From contig OZ199839.1 of assembly GCA_964304625.1 (NCBI GenBank), forward strand, positions 3,410,001-3,474,000: DNA of 64,000 nt, in the 5' to 3' direction. Below the pieces are notes generated by a model that did not search any database, had not been told where the DNA came from, and saw nothing but the letters and a program-made list of their open reading frames with translations. The translations under genes and the position numbers were made by a program. This DNA is from Kudoa neothunni (Eukaryota; Cnidaria). Below, one piece after another: positions 60,306 to 64,000 of the stretch. Every line of letters begins with the position of its first letter. Positions within the stretch are counted from its first letter, which is position 1.

Positions 60306-63059
60306 CCTTCTATCCATTTAGGGGTGTTGTGTCACCCCCTAAATCGACTTTAATCTGCTCATAACTACTTACACTTCGCACTAAATAATTTGAAATTATA
60401 CCTATTCTCATAATTTAATAAGTTACATAAGTTGAGGAAAGCTTAAGAAAAAATTATGAGGTTAAGCATAAAAGAAAAGACTTTCTTCTAATGTAGTGAC
60501 ATTGGGGTGTATTTCACCCCGAATTTTTTTGGAATAAATTTAGTTAAAATATTATTATAAAACGTTTGTTAAAATTATGTTTTATTCTAATGAGAGATTT
60601 TGGAGGAAAATCTCAACAATATCGTAGATTAATCCTTAATAATCTTATTCGGACGACATTATCATTTCATTGGATATTTTCGTTATTTACATGGTGTGTG
60701 ATTCCTTTTACTTCTCACATAAATTTATCTATATTTATCAAATGTTATTTGATATATTTTAAATTTGAATATCGAATCTTTTATAAAATTTTACGAAATT
60801 ATTTAAAACACGAGGGACGATGTATTCTCACAGGTTATAGGGGCGAACATTTAACTCTTAGAATATCCTATTTTATCAGATTTAAACAATAATTGTTAAG
60901 ATTCTTAAGTATTTTAGTTAGTAAATTAAAATGCGGCAGATAACCTAACAAATAGCATCTTTAAACGCACGCGGTTGACCTCTTTTAAAAAGTAAATATG
61001 AACAGTGATTTTCCGGAATTTATTGACGAGCTCGAATCATATGGTAGTGAAGTCGAAGACTGCTTGCTTGAGTTTCTAGAATCATCTGACGAATGCTATG
61101 AAATCGAATGTAATCAAGACTCTGCTGAGGCAAAAAGTGGGATTGTTTGGAGCCTAATCAAGCCGCCTGTTTCAAAAACATCAATTGAAAACATAATGAA
61201 TTGTAATCCAGGGTCAACAGTTACTGTATTCAACGCATCAAAGAAGTTTTTGATATTATTTAATGAAAGTATTTGTGGAGAAATTATTAAAAACACCAAC
61301 ATGTTTGGACTTGATTATTTCCACGATACATGGAAAGAAGTTGATGATGTAGAATTAAAGGGTTTCTGGGAATCCTTATCTTAATGGGAATTCATCAAGA
61401 GAGAGCCGAACCTTTGCATGAACTTTTTTGTTTATCCAAAGGGAAGCAAATTTATCGTCAGCTTTTTGCTCGAACTCGTTTTTTTACAAATATGGGGGGC
61501 ACTACATTTTGACATTATAGGCACAAGAATGTAAAGAAGTGCTGATAAATTTGCTGCAATTCGACGTGTTTGGAACATGTGGGTAAACGAAATACCCATG
61601 TACTTTGCTCCTCATGAAGACATCACAATTGACGAACAACTTTTCATTTTTAAAGGAAGATGCCCCTTTAGGCAATATATGCCTAAAAACTGGCGAAATA
61701 TGTCCTCAATATTTCTCCTTATCTCGGGAAAAATGGCGAAAGCGCTACTAGAAGTGTTGGAGTTGGCGAAAGCATTGTTCTTACATTTGCATCTCCATTG
61801 TACAATTCTGGGAGGAACAGTGTTGCGTATAATTTTTTTTCGTCGCTATCACTGGCATCAAAGTTGCTGCAAAAACGCCTTACTTATCTTGGAACTATAA
61901 GGAATAATAAGAGGGATTTTCCTCCATGTGTGTTTCCATCAAGGAACAGGGCGTTGCATAGCACCATATTTCTCTTCCATGAGAAAAACATGATAACGTC
62001 ATATGTTACCAAGAAAGGAAAGGCCGTTAATTTGATATCGACAGGAACGAATAACACCAACATAGGAAATCTACAAAATGACAGTAAACCACACGTTATA
62101 GAGCACTACAATAGCACTAAAGGTGGGGTCGATACTGTCGACAGGATGATATCTTCAGTATCCGTTCGTAGGTTCTGCAGAAGATGACCAGTCGTTGTAT
62201 TTTATAGTATGATTGACATATCATTAATCAACGCCTTCTGCATCTATAAAAACATTTTTAAGGAAAATCCCCCCAAAAGAAGAGTTTTTTTAAAGAAATG
62301 GCAGAATTATTGTACAGGTAACTTCTTAGTAGAAATACTAAAATTGAAAAAGTAGTCAAAAGGTGTAGTGACCTCTATATAATAATATAATAACTTGAAT
62401 ATTATGATCGGCCGTCGCCACGGGAGGGGTATTATTAGTTAGCGAATTGCGGTTTTATCGCGTGCCGCTGCTTCATTACAAAAGGACTCTTACATCCAAC
62501 AAAAATAAACATAATGTTCCTTCGAAATCGCAATCTAGATACCAATTATGTCCTCGAAGAAACGATAAAAAACGACCTTATGTTGCGAAATCTGGCAACG
62601 ATATTATTGCAAAGATCACTCATCAAAAATCTGTTTGGATTTCTCAAAATAAATAATTAATTTTATTATATATTATTTTTCATTTAGTCGTCTATTTATT
62701 TTTACCAAAAATACACATTTCATTCGCTGGTCGCATTTATATAAGTTTTTTAACAGCGCGCGAAATCATCCGATAGGATTAAAGTGGGCTTAATGGTGTC
62801 AATATTCTGTATTTTCCTGGAAATCTGTTCGTATGAATTTTTTAAAACTCTATATATTACTTTATATTAATTTTACAAATAAAATGATCAAAAAATTCGG
62901 GGTTAAATCTACCCTAATATCGTTAGAGGTATTGTGGGGATTCTTACAGATTTACGCTCTAATGAAGACACTTATAATTGTAACTGTCGAACATTTTATA
63001 TGATAAATTATTAATAGTCGTAATATATTATAATTCCCTTAATAGTATATAAATGGAGG
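60306..63059 (+). mobile_element. piggyBac transposon with palindromic subterminal repeats
   Basis: TTAA flanks both sides (60302-60305, 63060-63063). The left end reads CCTTCTATCCATTTAGGGGT and the right end AAATGGAGG as its decayed mirror. Subterminal palindromes lie inside: GGGGTGTATTTCACCCC (60504) and GGGGTTAAATCTACCC (62902), inverted to each other. The length of 2754 bp is normal for the family. Confidence 0.7.
60998..62656 (+). pseudogene. piggyBac transposase, broken
   Basis: Pieces in order: acidic N-terminus (FPEFIDELESYGSEVEDCLL), NAKNT-like FNESICGEIIKNTNMFGLDY, EDITIDEQLFIFKGRCPFRQ (first catalytic Asp region), IFLFHEKNMITSYVTKKG, HYNSTKGGVDTVDRM (last Asp) and C-terminal RYQLCPRRNDKKRPYV, where the Cys-rich finger has lost most cysteines. 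Four or more frame changes break it. It is a different subfamily from the copy at 19.9 kb. Confidence 0.8.
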
Positions 63060-63063
63060 TTAA

Positions 63064-64000
63064 TGGATATAGGATCCGTGACAAGAGGATTAAAATTATA
63101 CATTTCTTGTGACACCCCAACTTTGAAATGAAGTGAGATGAATACAGTTTCATTATTGCAGCGGCAAATGAATTTCAAAAAAATAATCCTTCAAAAAACT
63201 TATTTCAGGCAATAAGTATTAATGATACCTTAATTATTCTGCCATTATTGTAGTAGGCATATTTTAGGCAAATGTTGGACCAAAGATGTAATAGGAAATA
63301 ATGAAAAAAATTTATTTATTTTAAGATATAGATGTATAGCTGAATACATATTAGTATTTGGCCTACAAAAATTCTATAATAGCTTTTTGCACGTGTTTTC
63401 CAATCCCGATTCATACTAAGGTAGTGTCTATTTGTCCGGCAAATAAGTTTTATGATCGTTTTGCCTTATTTGCACCATAAAAAGTAAAATAAAATTGGTA
63501 TTTTTATGATTATTATATTACAACGTTTAAAAACATACATTTGATATGGTTGTCGTTCCATTTGGGAAGTCTTACCGATATAGCTTGTTTATGTTATTCG
63601 GATTTTATTATTTTATCTAGCATTGTATTGTTTTATTTTTCGAGTAAATTTGTGAAAAATCAATTAATTAGCCATAGTGTCAACATAATGTTGTAACGTT
63701 GTCTTTTATGGAACTTGTGTACAGGATAGCGTTGCTATACATAAAGATGAACAGCGTCGATGGTGGATTAGATTATAGCGATGTTAACACTAAAAATAAT
63801 AGTTTTTTTAACGTCAGTGATACGTTTCGTCGTTGTTCAGAGTTGAAGTTGAGAATCTAATAGTTCGAATATCAGGGCAAAAGTAATATTTTTGTATTAA
63901 ATTGCAAAGATATTGAGAACGCACAAAAACGATATGTTCGAGTATAATAATGTCACATGAACTCATATCGATAATATTACTGAATGATTTATATAATAGA
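63064..64000. other. Right edge of the window
   Basis: AT-rich. TAGTGTCTATTTGTCCGGCA at 63426 resembles the terminal repeat of the element at 10371-11565 (CAGTGTCTATTGGCCGG), so another copy may begin here and run past the edge. No gene seen. Confidence 0.35.

Noticed and set aside
1-64000. tRNA, rRNA, CRISPR and LTR-type elements
   Set aside because: Looked for conserved tRNA box B words, repeat-spacer arrays and paired long direct repeats; none could be supported by eye.

Overview
This is an AT-rich stretch of nuclear DNA from an animal. Many of its host genes are split by very short introns (26 to about 70 nt), and the introns that are long mostly contain inserted transposons. Host genes I recognise with good support are CDC7 kinase, the Paf1-complex subunit RTF1, POMGNT1, a tropomyosin, a secreted multi-Kunitz protein and a secreted ADAM-type metalloprotease-disintegrin. 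An RRM protein resembling NELF-E is less certain. POMGNT1, tropomyosin and ADAM point to a metazoan. The 241-residue tropomyosin, compact genes and tiny introns make a reduced parasitic cnidarian (myxozoan) my best guess, but this is inference and other small-intron invertebrates are not excluded.

Layout: 1-1.8 kb holds CDC7 (minus, running off the left edge) and a divergent unidentified gene. 2.4-8.4 kb is a transposon pile: a Tc1-like remnant, a piggyBac remnant, and a Merlin/IS1016-type element with very long inverted arms whose left arm carries a nested mariner. 9.2-10.2 kb is the RRM gene. 10.4-12.1 kb holds two TIR elements. 12.2-17.8 kb is RTF1 (minus), with a hAT MITE and a Tigger-type MITE in its introns. 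18.4-21.7 kb is a hAT transposase relic next to a piggyBac. 24.7-26.1 kb is the Kunitz gene. 27.8-32.3 kb holds unidentified minus-strand coding blocks, an ISXO2/Merlin-type relic and a Tigger element. 35.4-39.0 kb is the ADAM gene. 43.3-49.5 kb is POMGNT1, one intron of which is swollen to 4 kb by a TIR element carrying a nested hAT MITE. 51.7-52.7 kb is a well-supported seven-exon gene that I cannot name. 53.7-57.7 kb holds a gene 3' end, a dispersed repeat and MITEs. 58.8-60.0 kb is tropomyosin. 60.3-63.1 kb is another piggyBac.

The genes do not form an operon-like system. They are ordinary host genes scattered among many DNA-transposon families. I saw no LTR element, LINE, rRNA, tRNA or CRISPR array. 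Exon models were built by hand from open frames, GT-AG borders and phase agreement; the completed models for RTF1, tropomyosin, the Kunitz gene, the RRM gene and the two unidentified genes all sum to whole codons.
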